Source of the DNA: Streptomyces lavendulae subsp. lavendulae
GTDB taxonomy: Bacteria > Actinomycetota > Actinomycetes > Streptomycetales > Streptomycetaceae
Direction of reading: 5' to 3'
NCBI RefSeq assembly: GCF_002803845.1
Contig: NZ_CP024985.1
Span: 1,426,001-1,490,000, forward strand
DNA: 64,000 nt
The stretch's first letter is position 1; each line of letters starts with the position of its first letter. This document shows, piece by piece, positions 42,304-50,936 of this stretch. The notes beneath the pieces were generated by a model. The model was not told the DNA's origin. It ran no database searches and saw nothing but the letters and a program-made list of their open reading frames with translations. Position numbers and translations under genes: made by a program.

Positions 42304-45156
42304 ATGAGCAACTACCTGGGGGCCCTCCGGCGCCGGCTGCTCCGCTCGGCCCCGAGCCCCTCCGCTCCGCCCCGGCCTCCCCCCTCCGCAGACGGCCGGG
42401 AGCACCAGGAAGGGCAGGAGCACGCCCCGTCCCCCAAGGGAGTGTCGCAGCGGCCCCAGCGCCTGTCCGCCCTGCTGAGCGCGCGCAGCGTGGCCGGTGA
42501 GGTGTTCCTGCTCCAGCTGGCCGTCGTGGTGGTCCTCGTCGCCGCGGCGGTCCTGGCGCTCGTGGTGCAGGCCCGCAGTTCCGCCATGCTGGACGCCCGG
42601 CACCGTACCCTCGCCGCCGCCGGAACGTTCGCGGAGTCCCCCGGGATGGTCGCCGCCCTGCACAGCGCACACCCCAGCGCGGTACTCCAGCCCAGCGCCG
42701 AGGCGGCCCGGAAGATCGCCGGGGTCGACGGTCTGAACGTGTACACGCTCGACGGGGTCACCCTCGCCCACAGCGACCCGAAGCAGATCGGCAAGCGCGT
42801 CGTCGGCCCGTTCGCCACGGCGGCGGCCGGCAGGTCGTTCACCGAGACGTTCGCCGGGTCCCTGGGGCAGTCCGTGGTGTCCGTGGTCCCCGTCAAGGAC
42901 GCCCGGGGCAACGTCATCGCCGTCGTGTCCTCCCCGGTCACGGTCCAGAACGTCCAGAGCATGGTGAACGGGCAGCTCCCGGTCGTCCTCGGCAGCGCGG
43001 CCGGGGTGCTCGTCCTGTCGGCGGGCGGCACCGCCCTGGTGAGCCGCCGGCTGCTGCGCCGGACGCACGGCCTGGGACCGGCCGAGATGACGAGGATGTA
43101 CGAACACCACGACGCGGTACTGCACGCCGTCCGGGAGGGCGTGCTGATCGTCGGGGACGGCGGTCGGCTGCTGCTGGCCAACGACGAGGCGCGCCGACTG
43201 CTCGATCTGCCGGGGGACGCGGAGGGGCGCCCCCTCGCCGACCTGGGCCTGGAGGAGGGGATCGTCGCACGGATCACGGCGGGCCGGACCGCGACCGACG
43301 AGGTGCACATGGCGGCCGACCGGCTCCTGGCCGTGAACATCCGGCCCACCGCCCCGTACGGCTCCGCCGGCACCGTCGTCACGCTGCGGGACACCACCGA
43401 GCTGCGGGCGCTGTCCGGCAAGGCGGAGGTGGCCCGCGAGCGGCTGAACCTGCTCTACGACGCCGGAGTGCGGGTGGGGACGACCCTGGACGTGGAGCGC
43501 ACCGCGCAGGAGCTGGCGGAGGTGGCGGTCCCCCGGTTCGCCGCCGTGGTCACGGTCGACCTGCTGGAGCCGGTGCTGCGGGGCGAGGAGCCGCCCGAGA
43601 CGACCACGGAGATGCGCCGGACCGCCGCCGTCGGCCTCCGGGGCGACCACCCGCTCTACCCCGTGGGGCGGCTGATCCGGTTCGTTCCCGGCAGCCCGAT
43701 GGCCGTCGGGCTGGCCGGCGGCCGCGCGGTCCTGGAGGCGGACCTGCGCGCCACCCACCACTGGCGGGCCCAGGACCCGGCCAACGCCGAGCGGATCCTG
43801 GAGCGCGGCATCCACTCCCTGATCGCCGTGCCCCTGCGGGCCCGTGGCGTCGTGCTGGGGATGGCCGGCTACTGGCGGGGGCCGGACTCCCCCGCGTTCG
43901 ACCAGGAGGACGTGTCCTTCGCCGAGGAGCTGACCGCACGGGCCGCGCTGTCCGTCGACAACGCGCGCCGCTACACCCGCGAGCACACGGTGGCCGACAC
44001 CCTGCAGCGCAGCCTGCTGCCCCGCGGGGTGCCGGAGCAGTCCGCCGTCGAGGTCGCGCACCGCTACCTGTCCGCGCAGGCCGGGGTGGGCGGCGACTGG
44101 TTCGACGTCATCCCGCTGCCGGGCGCCCGGGTGGCGCTGGTGGTCGGCGACGTCGTCGGCCACGGTCTGTACGCCGCCGCCACCATGGGCCGCCTGCGTA
44201 CGGCCGTGTACAACTTCTCCACCCTGGACCTGCCCCCGGACGAGCTCCTGAGCCACCTGGACGAGCTGGTCGCCCACATCGACACCGATCAGCAGGAGTG
44301 GCAGGGGATCACCGGGGCCACCTGCCTGTGCGCCGTCTACGACCCCGTCTCGGGGCAGGTGACGGCCGCCACCGCCGGCCATCCGGGCCCCGCCCTGGTG
44401 CACCCCGACGGCACCGTGTCCTTCCCCGAGGTGCCGGTCTCCCCGCCGCTGGGGCTGGGCGAGGGCCTGCCGATGGAGAGCGCGGAGCTGACCCTGCCCG
44501 AGGGCTCCCTGCTGGCGCTCTTCACCGACGGGCTGATCGAGGGCCGCGGCCGCGATCCGGACGCGGGCCTGGCGGCGCTGCGCGGCGCCCTGTCCGGGCC
44601 CGCCCGTACTCCGGAGGAGACCTGCACCGCGGTGATCGAGGCGGTGCTGCCCACCCGGCCCAGCGACGACATCGCGCTGCTGGTGGCCCGTACCCGCAGG
44701 CTGGACCCGGCGCGGATCGCCGAGTGGGACGTGCCCCCCGACCCGGCGGAGGTGTCCCGGGTGCGCAACGCCTGTGCCCGCCGGCTGGCGGAGTGGGGCC
44801 TCGACGACATCGCCTTCACGACGGAGCTGATCCTCAGCGAACTGATCACCAACGCCATCCGCTACGGAACCGAGCCCATCCGGGTGAGGCTGCTGTACGA
44901 CCGGGGCCTGATCTGCGAGGTTTCCGACGGGTCGAGCACCTCCCCGCACCTGCGCCGGGCCGAGGACACCGACGAGGGCGGGCGCGGGCTGTTCCTCGTC
45001 GCGCAGTTCGCCCAGCGCTGGGGCACCCGGTACACCGCTCGCGGCAAGATCATCTGGAGTGAGCAGGCCCTCCACGAGGGAGCCGCGGAGTCCGCTGCGG
45101 CCGCGGCCCTCCCGGAGGAGGTGCTCCTGGCCGAGTGGGACCAGGAGCCCCTCTGA
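42304..45156 (+). CDS. Membrane sensor SpoIIE phosphatase with PAS, GAF and RsbW-like ATPase domains
   Basis: A 950-residue protein from ATG 42304. TM1 (about 66-90) and TM2 (about 219-240) flank an extracytoplasmic single-cache sensor resembling CitA/DcuS (GLNVYTLDGVTLAHSDPKQI GKR and SFTETFAGSLGQSVVSVVPV). PAS follows near 266 (VLHAVREGVLIVGDGGRLLL AN), GAF near 382-555, a PP2C-SpoIIE domain near 562-795 (GVGGDWFDVIPLPG, LVVGDVVGHGLYAAATMG, CAVYDPVSG, FTDGLIEGRG) and an RsbW-type ATPase near 800-920 (ELILSELITNAIRYG, DEGGRGLFLVAQ). One protein could thus both dephosphorylate an anti-anti-sigma factor and act as its kinase. It is divergent from the Ser/Thr kinase gene. Confidence 0.9.
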   Translation: MSNYLGALRRRLLRSAPSPSAPPRPPPSADGREHQEGQEHAPSPKGVSQRPQRLSALLSARSVAGEVFLLQLAVVVVLVAAAVLALVVQARSSAMLDARHRTLAAAGTFAESPGMVAALHSAHPSAVLQPSAEAARKIAGVDGLNVYTLDGVTLAHSDPKQIGKRVVGPFATAAAGRSFTETFAGSLGQSVVSVVPVKDARGNVIAVVSSPVTVQNVQSMVNGQLPVVLGSAAGVLVLSAGGTALVSRRLLRRTHGLGPAEMTRMYEHHDAVLHAVREGVLIVGDGGRLLLANDEARRLLDLPGDAEGRPLADLGLEEGIVARITAGRTATDEVHMAADRLLAVNIRPTAPYGSAGTVVTLRDTTELRALSGKAEVARERLNLLYDAGVRVGTTLDVERTAQELAEVAVPRFAAVVTVDLLEPVLRGEEPPETTTEMRRTAAVGLRGDHPLYPVGRLIRFVPGSPMAVGLAGGRAVLEADLRATHHWRAQDPANAERILERGIHSLIAVPLRARGVVLGMAGYWRGPDSPAFDQEDVSFAEELTARAALSVDNARRYTREHTVADTLQRSLLPRGVPEQSAVEVAHRYLSAQAGVGGDWFDVIPLPGARVALVVGDVVGHGLYAAATMGRLRTAVYNFSTLDLPPDELLSHLDELVAHIDTDQQEWQGITGATCLCAVYDPVSGQVTAATAGHPGPALVHPDGTVSFPEVPVSPPLGLGEGLPMESAELTLPEGSLLALFTDGLIEGRGRDPDAGLAALRGALSGPARTPEETCTAVIEAVLPTRPSDDIALLVARTRRLDPARIAEWDVPPDPAEVSRVRNACARRLAEWGLDDIAFTTELILSELITNAIRYGTEPIRVRLLYDRGLICEVSDGSSTSPHLRRAEDTDEGGRGLFLVAQFAQRWGTRYTARGKIIWSEQALHEGAAESAAAAALPEEVLLAEWDQEPL

Positions 45157-45271
45157 ACACGCGGCGGGGCAGCGGGCGGGGCAGCGGCACCCTCGTCTGG
45201 AACTGCGCTGCCGGGGCCATCGAACGTACGCTGGTCTCGACCGGTATGCGATCGCCCGCCATGGAGCCTTA

Positions 45272-46417
45272 GTGCCCGCACCCCGTCTCCGGACAGCCGT
45301 CGTCGGAGTCTGCCTCGCCTTCGTGGTGGCGCCCCTCGGCGGCTGCGGAGACAAGCCCACCGCCGTGCCCCGCACACCTGCGGCGGCCACCTCCGCCGCG
45401 GACGCCGGCGGTATGGCGGCGCTGACCGCGGCGGCGAAGAAGGAGGGGGCGCTCAACACGATCGCGCTCCCGAGCGACTGGGCCAACTACGGCGCGCTGA
45501 TCGACGGCTTCGAGAAGAAGTACGGGATCAAGGTCACGGTGGAGAGCCCGGAGGGCAGCAGCCAGGACGAGATCGACGCCCTGAAGCAGCACAGGGGCGA
45601 CGGACGCGCCCCCGACGTGGTCGACGTGGGGGGCTCCTTCGCCCGGTCCGCGGCCCAGCAGGGCCTGCTCGCACCGTACGAGGTCGCCCGGTGGGACGAC
45701 ATTCCCGCGGACCAGAAGGACCCGCACGCCCTCTGGTACGACAATTACGGCGGCTACATCTCGATCGGCTGTGACGCCAAACGCGTCAAGACCTGCCCCG
45801 CGACCTTCGCCGATCTGCGCAAGCCCGAGTACAAGGGCAAGGTCGCGCTCAACGGTGACCCGAGGAAGTCGGGCTCCGCCTTCGCCGGCGTGTACGCGGC
45901 GGCGCTGGCGAACGGGGGGTCCTTCGACGACATCCAGCCCGGTATCGACTTCTTCGCCGAGCTCAGCAGGAACGGCAATTTCATCCCGGTCGAATCCACC
46001 CCGACGACGATCGAGAACGGCCGGACCCCGATCAGCATCGACTGGGACTTCCTCAACCTCGGATACGCCGACGAGTTCCGCAAGAAGGGCGCGGACGTGG
46101 ACTGGCGGACCGCCATCCCCTTCGACGGCAGCTTCGCCGAGTACTACGCCAACGGGGTGAGCAAGGACGCCCCGCACCCGGCGGCGGCCCGCCTGTGGCA
46201 GGAGTACCTCTTCAGCCCGGAGGGCCAGAACATCAGGCTCGGCGCCTACGCGCGCCCCGTGCTCATGGACGCCATGGCGAAGGACGGCACCCTCGACAAG
46301 GCCGCCGCGGGGAACCTGCCGACGGTCGAGGGCACGCCGTCGTTCCCGACGGATGCGCAGCGGCAGAAGGCGCAGGAGACCGTCGACCGCAACTGGGCCA
46401 AAGCCGTCCCGGGCTGA
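45272..46417 (+). CDS. ABC-type substrate-binding lipoprotein (iron/thiamine/polyamine class)
   Basis: The start is GTG 45272 after GGAG. The protein has 381 residues. The signal VGVCLAFVVAPLGGC gives a lipobox. The binding-protein fold (PF13343/PF13416 type) shows EGALNTIALPSDWANYGALI DGFEKKYGIKV, PDVVDVGGSFARSAAQQGLL, WYDNYGGYISIGCDAK, ENGRTPISIDWDFLNLGYAD and EYLFSPEGQNIRLGAYARPV. The closest recalled relatives bind iron, phosphonates or polyamines. No permease or ATPase gene lies within the window on either side, so it is an orphan that uses a distant transporter or acts as a sensor. Confidence 0.8.
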   Translation: MPAPRLRTAVVGVCLAFVVAPLGGCGDKPTAVPRTPAAATSAADAGGMAALTAAAKKEGALNTIALPSDWANYGALIDGFEKKYGIKVTVESPEGSSQDEIDALKQHRGDGRAPDVVDVGGSFARSAAQQGLLAPYEVARWDDIPADQKDPHALWYDNYGGYISIGCDAKRVKTCPATFADLRKPEYKGKVALNGDPRKSGSAFAGVYAAALANGGSFDDIQPGIDFFAELSRNGNFIPVESTPTTIENGRTPISIDWDFLNLGYADEFRKKGADVDWRTAIPFDGSFAEYYANGVSKDAPHPAAARLWQEYLFSPEGQNIRLGAYARPVLMDAMAKDGTLDKAAAGNLPTVEGTPSFPTDAQRQKAQETVDRNWAKAVPG

Positions 46418-46420
46418 GGG

Positions 46421-46481
46421 CGTGCTTGCGAGCGTGCGGGCTTGCGGGGGCGTGCGGGCTTGCGGGCTTGCGGGCTTGCGG
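46421..46481. repeat. Short tandem repeats between convergent genes
   Basis: The 9-base unit GCGGGCTTG and variants recur about five times in the 61 bases between the binding-protein stop and the end of the metallopeptidase gene. It is a simple sequence tract of the kind produced by slippage; no hairpin was found. Confidence 0.7.
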
Positions 46482-47441
46482 TCATTCCTTGCTGCGGAGC
46501 TCGTCGATCTGCTTCTCGAAGGCCTTTGTCTCCGCGATCAGGTGCTCGCGCGCGTCCTTCTGCTCCTCGTCGCCCCTGCTCTTGAACCCCTCGGTGAAAT
46601 GGGGCTGCAGCTGGGTCCACCAGCCGTGGTCCAGCATCGCCCAGGACTGGGGGCAGAGTGGGGCGCGGGTCCTGGGCAGGTAGCCGGTGGCGACCAGGGG
46701 GGCGTGGAACTTCTTCGGGTCGCTCCCCTCCAGGTAGCAGAGGAAGGTGAAGACCCGTTGCTGGGTGACGGGGTGGTCGCTGGAGAGCCCCTCCAGGGTC
46801 AGCGCGCCCTCCCCGCGGGCGATCTCGTCGAAGAGGAGCGCGGCCGCCAGCGTCGGACCGGCCCCCACCTGGTTGACGGTGGAGAACGACGCGTACCCGT
46901 CGGCCGCGTCCTCCTCCAGGCCCAGGTTCGCCAGCATCAGCTGGCGCTGCAGGGCATGTCCCATCTCGTGGCCGAACACGAACTGCGTCGACAGCGCCGT
47001 CAGGTCGTCGGCGTTGAACCGGTCCGCGGGGAGCAGGGCGGGACGCTTGACGGTCTTGACCACGTTGCCGAGGGCCTTCTCGATCCCGGTCAGGAACGCC
47101 GCCGTCACGAAGATCGTCCTGCCGTCGGGCTGGGTGACCGCGTCCGTGACCCCGGGCGGGACCTTGCCGGTGACCTTCACGACCAGGTCGTGCGGGAGGA
47201 CGAGCGCCTCGTTCACCCAGTCGGCGGTCTGCTCCAGCACACCGGACTTGCGGACCACGTCCACGGCGTGCCGGTCCTCCGGCTTGATCGTGTCGTCCTC
47301 GTAGACCACGGTGACCTCGCCGCCCGCGGCGGCCGCGCCGCCGTCGGCGCCGCACGCGACGGCGCCGAGGCCGACGGCGAGCAGCAGCGCCCCCGCGCAA
47401 GCGCTCCGCAGCACGGCCGGGTACCCACCGGCTCTCAGCAC
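46482..47441 (-). CDS. DUF4344 secreted zinc metallopeptidase
   Basis: The start is GTG 47441 with GAGAGGAG nine bases upstream; a longer frame to 47516 is Pro/Arg-rich and unlikely. The protein has 319 residues. A signal peptide with lipobox (LLLAVGLGAVAC) leads to the DUF4344 domain. The zinc motif HEMGHALQRQ lies in STQFVFGHEMGHALQ. The third ligand region LGLEEDAADGYASF carries the downstream Glu/Asp, as in other HExxH peptidases of this family. Other conserved parts are DGRTIFVTAAFL and PKKFHAPLVATGYLPRTRAP LCPQ. It is exported and lipid-anchored. The substrate is unknown. Confidence 0.85.
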   Translation of the reverse strand: MLRAGGYPAVLRSACAGALLLAVGLGAVACGADGGAAAAGGEVTVVYEDDTIKPEDRHAVDVVRKSGVLEQTADWVNEALVLPHDLVVKVTGKVPPGVTDAVTQPDGRTIFVTAAFLTGIEKALGNVVKTVKRPALLPADRFNADDLTALSTQFVFGHEMGHALQRQLMLANLGLEEDAADGYASFSTVNQVGAGPTLAAALLFDEIARGEGALTLEGLSSDHPVTQQRVFTFLCYLEGSDPKKFHAPLVATGYLPRTRAPLCPQSWAMLDHGWWTQLQPHFTEGFKSRGDEEQKDAREHLIAETKAFEKQIDELRSKE

Positions 47442-47757
47442 CCGGCCCGACTCCTCTCCCTGGTCAGGACGCGGCGGCGGGCCCGCCCGCACCCGAGGGG
47501 GAGCCGGCCCCGACACGCGGATTATGACCGAAGGGGACGGCTGTTGAAGGGTCGAACCGCGGCAAGGTAGCAGTCTTTCGAGGACTTGCCCGGATGTTTA
47601 TCCGATGGTGATGGTCCTTCCTCCGTGACGCCACACCGGGCACTAGCGTCCCGTGGCACCCCCAGGAGAGCCGGATGTGCGGGGTGCACCGCACGGCACG
47701 AACAGCCGGCCGGCACGGCCCCGGCTCTCCCGCAGGACCACGGAGCAAGGAGGCAAT
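47442..47757. other. Divergent promoter region
   Basis: This 316-base gap separates the DUF4344 gene (minus) and the DUF4142 gene (plus). It is relatively A+T-rich around 47555-47610. TTGAAG at about 47544 followed by TAGCAG near 47568 is a possible rightward promoter. No gene was recognised. Confidence 0.45.
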
Positions 47758-48510
47758 GTGCTGTCATTCCGGCGGCGATCCGGCAGCGGCTTGTCGGTGG
47801 CCACGAAGTACACGATCGGAAGCGGCCTGGTCATCACCGCCCTGGCCGTCACGCTGATCGCGCTGCTGATCCCCGTGGCCAAGTACGGCGACCGCGCATC
47901 GGCGGCCACCACGGGGGCGGCGGCGCCGGCGGCGGGGGTCGTGGACGACGGCGCCGGGATCATGAGCACGGCGTACGGGCCCCTGACCCCCACCGACCGG
48001 GACTTCGTGCGCAAGGTCCGCCTCGCCGGGCTCTGGGAGCTGCCCGCGGGGCGGCAGGCCCAGCAGCGCGGAACGCGCCCCTCCGTGCGCACGGCCGGGG
48101 AGCACCTCGTCATGGGCCACACCGACCTCGACCGCCAGGTCCTCCAGGTCGGCCAGGCCCTCGGCATCGACCTCCCCGACCGGCCCAACCCGCAGCAGCA
48201 GGGCTGGCTCGACCAGATGACGGCCGCCCAGGGCAACGAGTACGAGCGTTTGTTCGTGCAGCTGCTGCGCCGGGCGCACGGAAAGGTGTTCCAGCTGGTG
48301 GCGCAGGTCCGGGCGCAGACCCGGAACTCCATGGTGCGGGCCCTGGCCACCTCGGCCAACACCACGGTCCTCGACCACATCACGGTCCTGGAGGAGAGCG
48401 GGCTCGTCGACTTCGACTCGCTCTCCGACGCGAGCCCCGCCCCGTCCTCCCCCTCCTCCCCGCTCCAACAGGGGGCGTCGTCCCCCTCCTCTGTCCGATC
48501 GACGAAGTGA
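47758..48510 (+). CDS. DUF4142 membrane-anchored protein
   Basis: The start is GTG 47758 after AAGGAGG; an ATG at 47756 is in another frame. The protein has 250 residues. One membrane helix (SGLVITALAVTLIALLIPV) near residues 22-41 anchors an outer domain. This domain follows DUF4142, a ferritin-like four-helix fold: LTPTDRDFVRKVRLAGLWEL PAGRQAQQRG, VRTAGEHLVMGHTDLDRQVL QVG, LDQMTAAQGNEYERLFVQLL RRAHGKVF. It has a Ser/Pro-rich C-terminal tail. The gene ends nine bases before DUF1996, so the two are co-transcribed. DUF4142 proteins are exported and of unknown role, often stress linked. Confidence 0.8.
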   Translation: MLSFRRRSGSGLSVATKYTIGSGLVITALAVTLIALLIPVAKYGDRASAATTGAAAPAAGVVDDGAGIMSTAYGPLTPTDRDFVRKVRLAGLWELPAGRQAQQRGTRPSVRTAGEHLVMGHTDLDRQVLQVGQALGIDLPDRPNPQQQGWLDQMTAAQGNEYERLFVQLLRRAHGKVFQLVAQVRAQTRNSMVRALATSANTTVLDHITVLEESGLVDFDSLSDASPAPSSPSSPLQQGASSPSSVRSTK

Positions 48511-48519
48511 AGTGATCTC

Positions 48520-49935
48520 ATGGGTCAAAAGGGCCACAGGCGCCCCCGGTTGAAACTGCTGGCCGCGGCGTGCGCGCTGGTACTGGGCGGCGGCGGGGTC
48601 GCCGTCGTCGCGGGCAACGCGAACGCCGGCCAGGACTCCGGCCGCACCGGCGAGGTGACCGCCACCATCGACTGCCCGGACGTGGGCGACCGGCTCACGG
48701 ACGTACCCGACCAGGCGCGGGCCGAGGTCGACCAGAACCTCGCCCAGCTCGACGGCCAGGTCGCCGACGCCTACCGGCAGCTCGCCGCGGGGCAGGTGAG
48801 CAAGAAGAAGGTCCAGAAGGACGCCCTCCTGGGCCGGCTCAAGGACCAGCGCGCCACCACCATCCGGCGGGTGTCCGACGTGATCGGCCGCTCCGCCGGA
48901 CGCCCCCAGGGGCTGGACGCGCTGAGCGGATGCACCATGAAGGAGGCTCCCGCCGAAGCCGACCCCGGTGTCGGCGCGGCGGCCGACGCGGCGGTCGCCG
49001 CCGCGGCCGACCCGGCGCGCGACCCCGACGCCGCGCGCAGCATCGGGCAGAAACGGGGGCCCGCCCAGAGCGACTTCGTCAACATCGCCAAGGTACGGCC
49101 GAACGTGAACGCCCCCGCCGCCGGGCGCGGCGCCTCCACCGGCTCGTTCTCCTCCCAGTGCGGGCGCAACGAGAACGGCCACTTCAACCCCGACAACGTC
49201 ATCGTCGCCCCCGGCGTCTCCAACGGCGCCCACCACATGCACGACTACGTGGGCAACAAGACGACCGACGCCTTCTCCTCCAACAACAGCCTCGCGGCGT
49301 CCGGCACGACCTGCGGCAACGGCGACCAGTCCGCCTACTACTGGCCGGTGCTGCGGCTGCGCGACGGCAAGGCGGAGAAGGACGCCAAGGCCCCGGGCGG
49401 CGGACAGGACGCCAACGTGGGCACGATCCTGCGGCCGAAGCAGGTCACGATCGATTTCAAGGGGAGCCCCGTCGGCCAGGTCAAGGCGATGCCGCGGTTC
49501 CTGCGCATCATCACGGGTGACGCGAAGGCCTTCACCAACGGCACCGCCAATGCCAACGCCTCCTGGAGCTGCACCGGTTTCGAGGACCGGCAGCTCAAGG
49601 ACAAGTACCCGATCTGCCCCAAGGGCAGCGACGTGGTGCGCACCTTCACCTTCCAGAGCTGCTGGGACGGCCGCAACATCGACAGCGCCAACCACCGTAC
49701 GCACGTGGCCTTCGCGGACAAGGCGGGCCGCTGCCCGAAGGGTTTCGCCGCGATCCCGCAGCTGGTGCAGCGGATCACCTACGGGGTCGCGCCCGGCGCG
49801 CGCTTCGCGGTGGACAGCTTCCCGGAGCAGCTGCACAAGCCGGTGACCGACCACGGCGACTTCATCAACGTCATGTCGAACGGGCTGATGGCCCAGGCGG
49901 TGAACTGCATCAACGGCGGGCGCACCTGCCGCTGA
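48520..49935 (+). CDS. Secreted DUF1996 protein
   Basis: A 471-residue protein from ATG 48520. A basic signal peptide (KGHRRPRLKLLAAACALVLG, cleavage near NANA) is followed by a coiled N-terminal region (VDQNLAQLDGQVADAYRQLA AGQVSKKK) and then the DUF1996 domain: FNPDNVIVAPGVSNGAHHMH DYVGN, YYWPVLRLRDG, SWSCTGFEDRQLKDKYPICP, FQSCWDGRNIDSANHRTHVA F and PQLVQRITYGVAPGARFAVD SFPEQLHKPVTDHGDFIN. The conserved Cys, His and Trp residues of the family are present, suggesting disulfides and perhaps a metal or sugar site. In fungi and actinomycetes the domain occurs in secreted proteins. It is intact and followed by a strong hairpin. Confidence 0.85.
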   Translation: MGQKGHRRPRLKLLAAACALVLGGGGVAVVAGNANAGQDSGRTGEVTATIDCPDVGDRLTDVPDQARAEVDQNLAQLDGQVADAYRQLAAGQVSKKKVQKDALLGRLKDQRATTIRRVSDVIGRSAGRPQGLDALSGCTMKEAPAEADPGVGAAADAAVAAAADPARDPDAARSIGQKRGPAQSDFVNIAKVRPNVNAPAAGRGASTGSFSSQCGRNENGHFNPDNVIVAPGVSNGAHHMHDYVGNKTTDAFSSNNSLAASGTTCGNGDQSAYYWPVLRLRDGKAEKDAKAPGGGQDANVGTILRPKQVTIDFKGSPVGQVKAMPRFLRIITGDAKAFTNGTANANASWSCTGFEDRQLKDKYPICPKGSDVVRTFTFQSCWDGRNIDSANHRTHVAFADKAGRCPKGFAAIPQLVQRITYGVAPGARFAVDSFPEQLHKPVTDHGDFINVMSNGLMAQAVNCINGGRTCR

Positions 49936-49945
49936 CGCCGTCCGG

Positions 49946-49995
49946 GGCGTACGGGCGCCGACCCGGGGCTGGTCCCGGGCCGGCGCCCGTACGCC
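49946..49995 (+). terminator. Large GC hairpin after DUF1996
   Basis: GGCGTACGGGCGCCG (49946-49960) pairs perfectly with 49981-49995 over 15 bases, and the 20-base loop itself contains CCCGGGG/CCCGGG. There is no T-run. It probably ends the DUF4142-DUF1996 transcript. Confidence 0.75.
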
Positions 49996-50025
49996 CGTAC
50001 CCGTACCCGTACCCGTACCCGTAGC
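49993..50025. repeat. CCCGTA hexamer repeats
   Basis: Five consecutive copies of CCCGTA follow the hairpin directly, in the leader or promoter region of the ECF sigma gene at 50065. Copy number of such a tract may vary between strains. Confidence 0.85.
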
Positions 50026-50064
50026 CGTTCCCGGACGGGTGCCGAAGCGGCGAGGAGGAGTGCG

Positions 50065-50835
50065 ATGCCCGGCTCACGCGACACCGTGGACGCGGAACTC
50101 ACCCGGCGCCTGCGGCTGCCCGGCGGCGCTGCCGAGGAGGCGGCCGTGCGCGAGCTCCTCTACCGGCGCCACCGGCGCGCCGCCCTCGCCTACGCGCGCA
50201 CCTGCTGCCGTACCCCGCAGGACGCCGAGGACCTGGTGTCGGAGGCGTTCCTGCGGACCTTCCAGGCGGTCCGCTCCGGGAACGGGCCCCGGGGGCCCTG
50301 GCGCGCGTACCTGCTGGCCGTGGTCCGGCACACGGCGATGGAGTGGAGCGATCTCGCCGGACGGACCCTGCTGACCGCGGACTTGGACTCCTGGTGCCGG
50401 CCGGCGCCCGGCGGCAGCGACCCGCAGGGACAGGTGATGGCCGACGAGGACCGCCGGCTCGTGGCGCGCTCCTTCCGGGCGCTGCCGGCGCGCTGGCAGC
50501 TCGTCCTGTGGCACACGCTGGTGGAGGAGGAGTCCCCGCACCGGATCGCGGCGCGGCTGGGCATCACCCCGAGCGCGGTGACCTCTCTGGCGTTCCGGGC
50601 CCGCGAAGGGCTGCGGGAGGCGTACCTCGGCGCCCATCTGCACGCGGCGACGGGCGACGGGCGGTGCGGCCACTACAGCGGCATGCTCGGCACGGCGGTC
50701 CGGCGGGGCGCGGCGCAGCGTCCGGGCGGGCTGGTCCGCCACCTCGCGGGGTGCGGCCCCTGTGCGCGCGCCTACGCGGAACTGCTGGACCTCAACGCGA
50801 CGCTGCGCGGCGCGCCGGCGCCCGTACCGGCGTAG
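50065..50835 (+). CDS. ECF sigma factor with fused zinc-binding anti-sigma-like C-terminus
   Basis: GAGGAGGAG is seven bases before ATG 50065. The protein has 256 residues. Sigma region 2 is ELLYRRHRRAALAYARTCCR TPQDAEDLVSEAFLRTFQA and region 4 is ALPARWQLVLWHTLVEEESP HRIAARLGITPSAVTSLAFR AREGLREAYL. After region 4 come about 75 more residues with CGHYSGMLGTAVRR and RHLAGCGPCARAYAELLDL. The H226-x3-C230-x2-C233 pattern is that of zinc anti-sigma domains (ZAS/zf-HC2), here in the sigma factor itself. No separate anti-sigma gene is adjacent, so regulation may be intramolecular and redox sensitive. A hairpin follows. Confidence 0.85.
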   Translation: MPGSRDTVDAELTRRLRLPGGAAEEAAVRELLYRRHRRAALAYARTCCRTPQDAEDLVSEAFLRTFQAVRSGNGPRGPWRAYLLAVVRHTAMEWSDLAGRTLLTADLDSWCRPAPGGSDPQGQVMADEDRRLVARSFRALPARWQLVLWHTLVEEESPHRIAARLGITPSAVTSLAFRAREGLREAYLGAHLHAATGDGRCGHYSGMLGTAVRRGAAQRPGGLVRHLAGCGPCARAYAELLDLNATLRGAPAPVPA

Positions 50836-50860
50836 GCCGTTCGCCGCTCCGGCGCCCGGG

Positions 50861-50908
50861 CGGCACCGCCCGGCCTCCCCCGTGTACGGGGGGGGCCGGG
50901 CGGTGCCG
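50861..50908. terminator. Bidirectional GC-rich terminator
   Basis: CGGCACCGCCCGGCC (50861-50875) pairs with 50894-50908, and the stem is extended by five C opposite a G-run around GTGTAC. It lies between the convergent ECF sigma and PucR-type regulator genes and should stop both transcripts. Confidence 0.75.
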
Positions 50909-50936
50909 GTTCCCGGGCGGCGCGTTCGCGCTCTGC

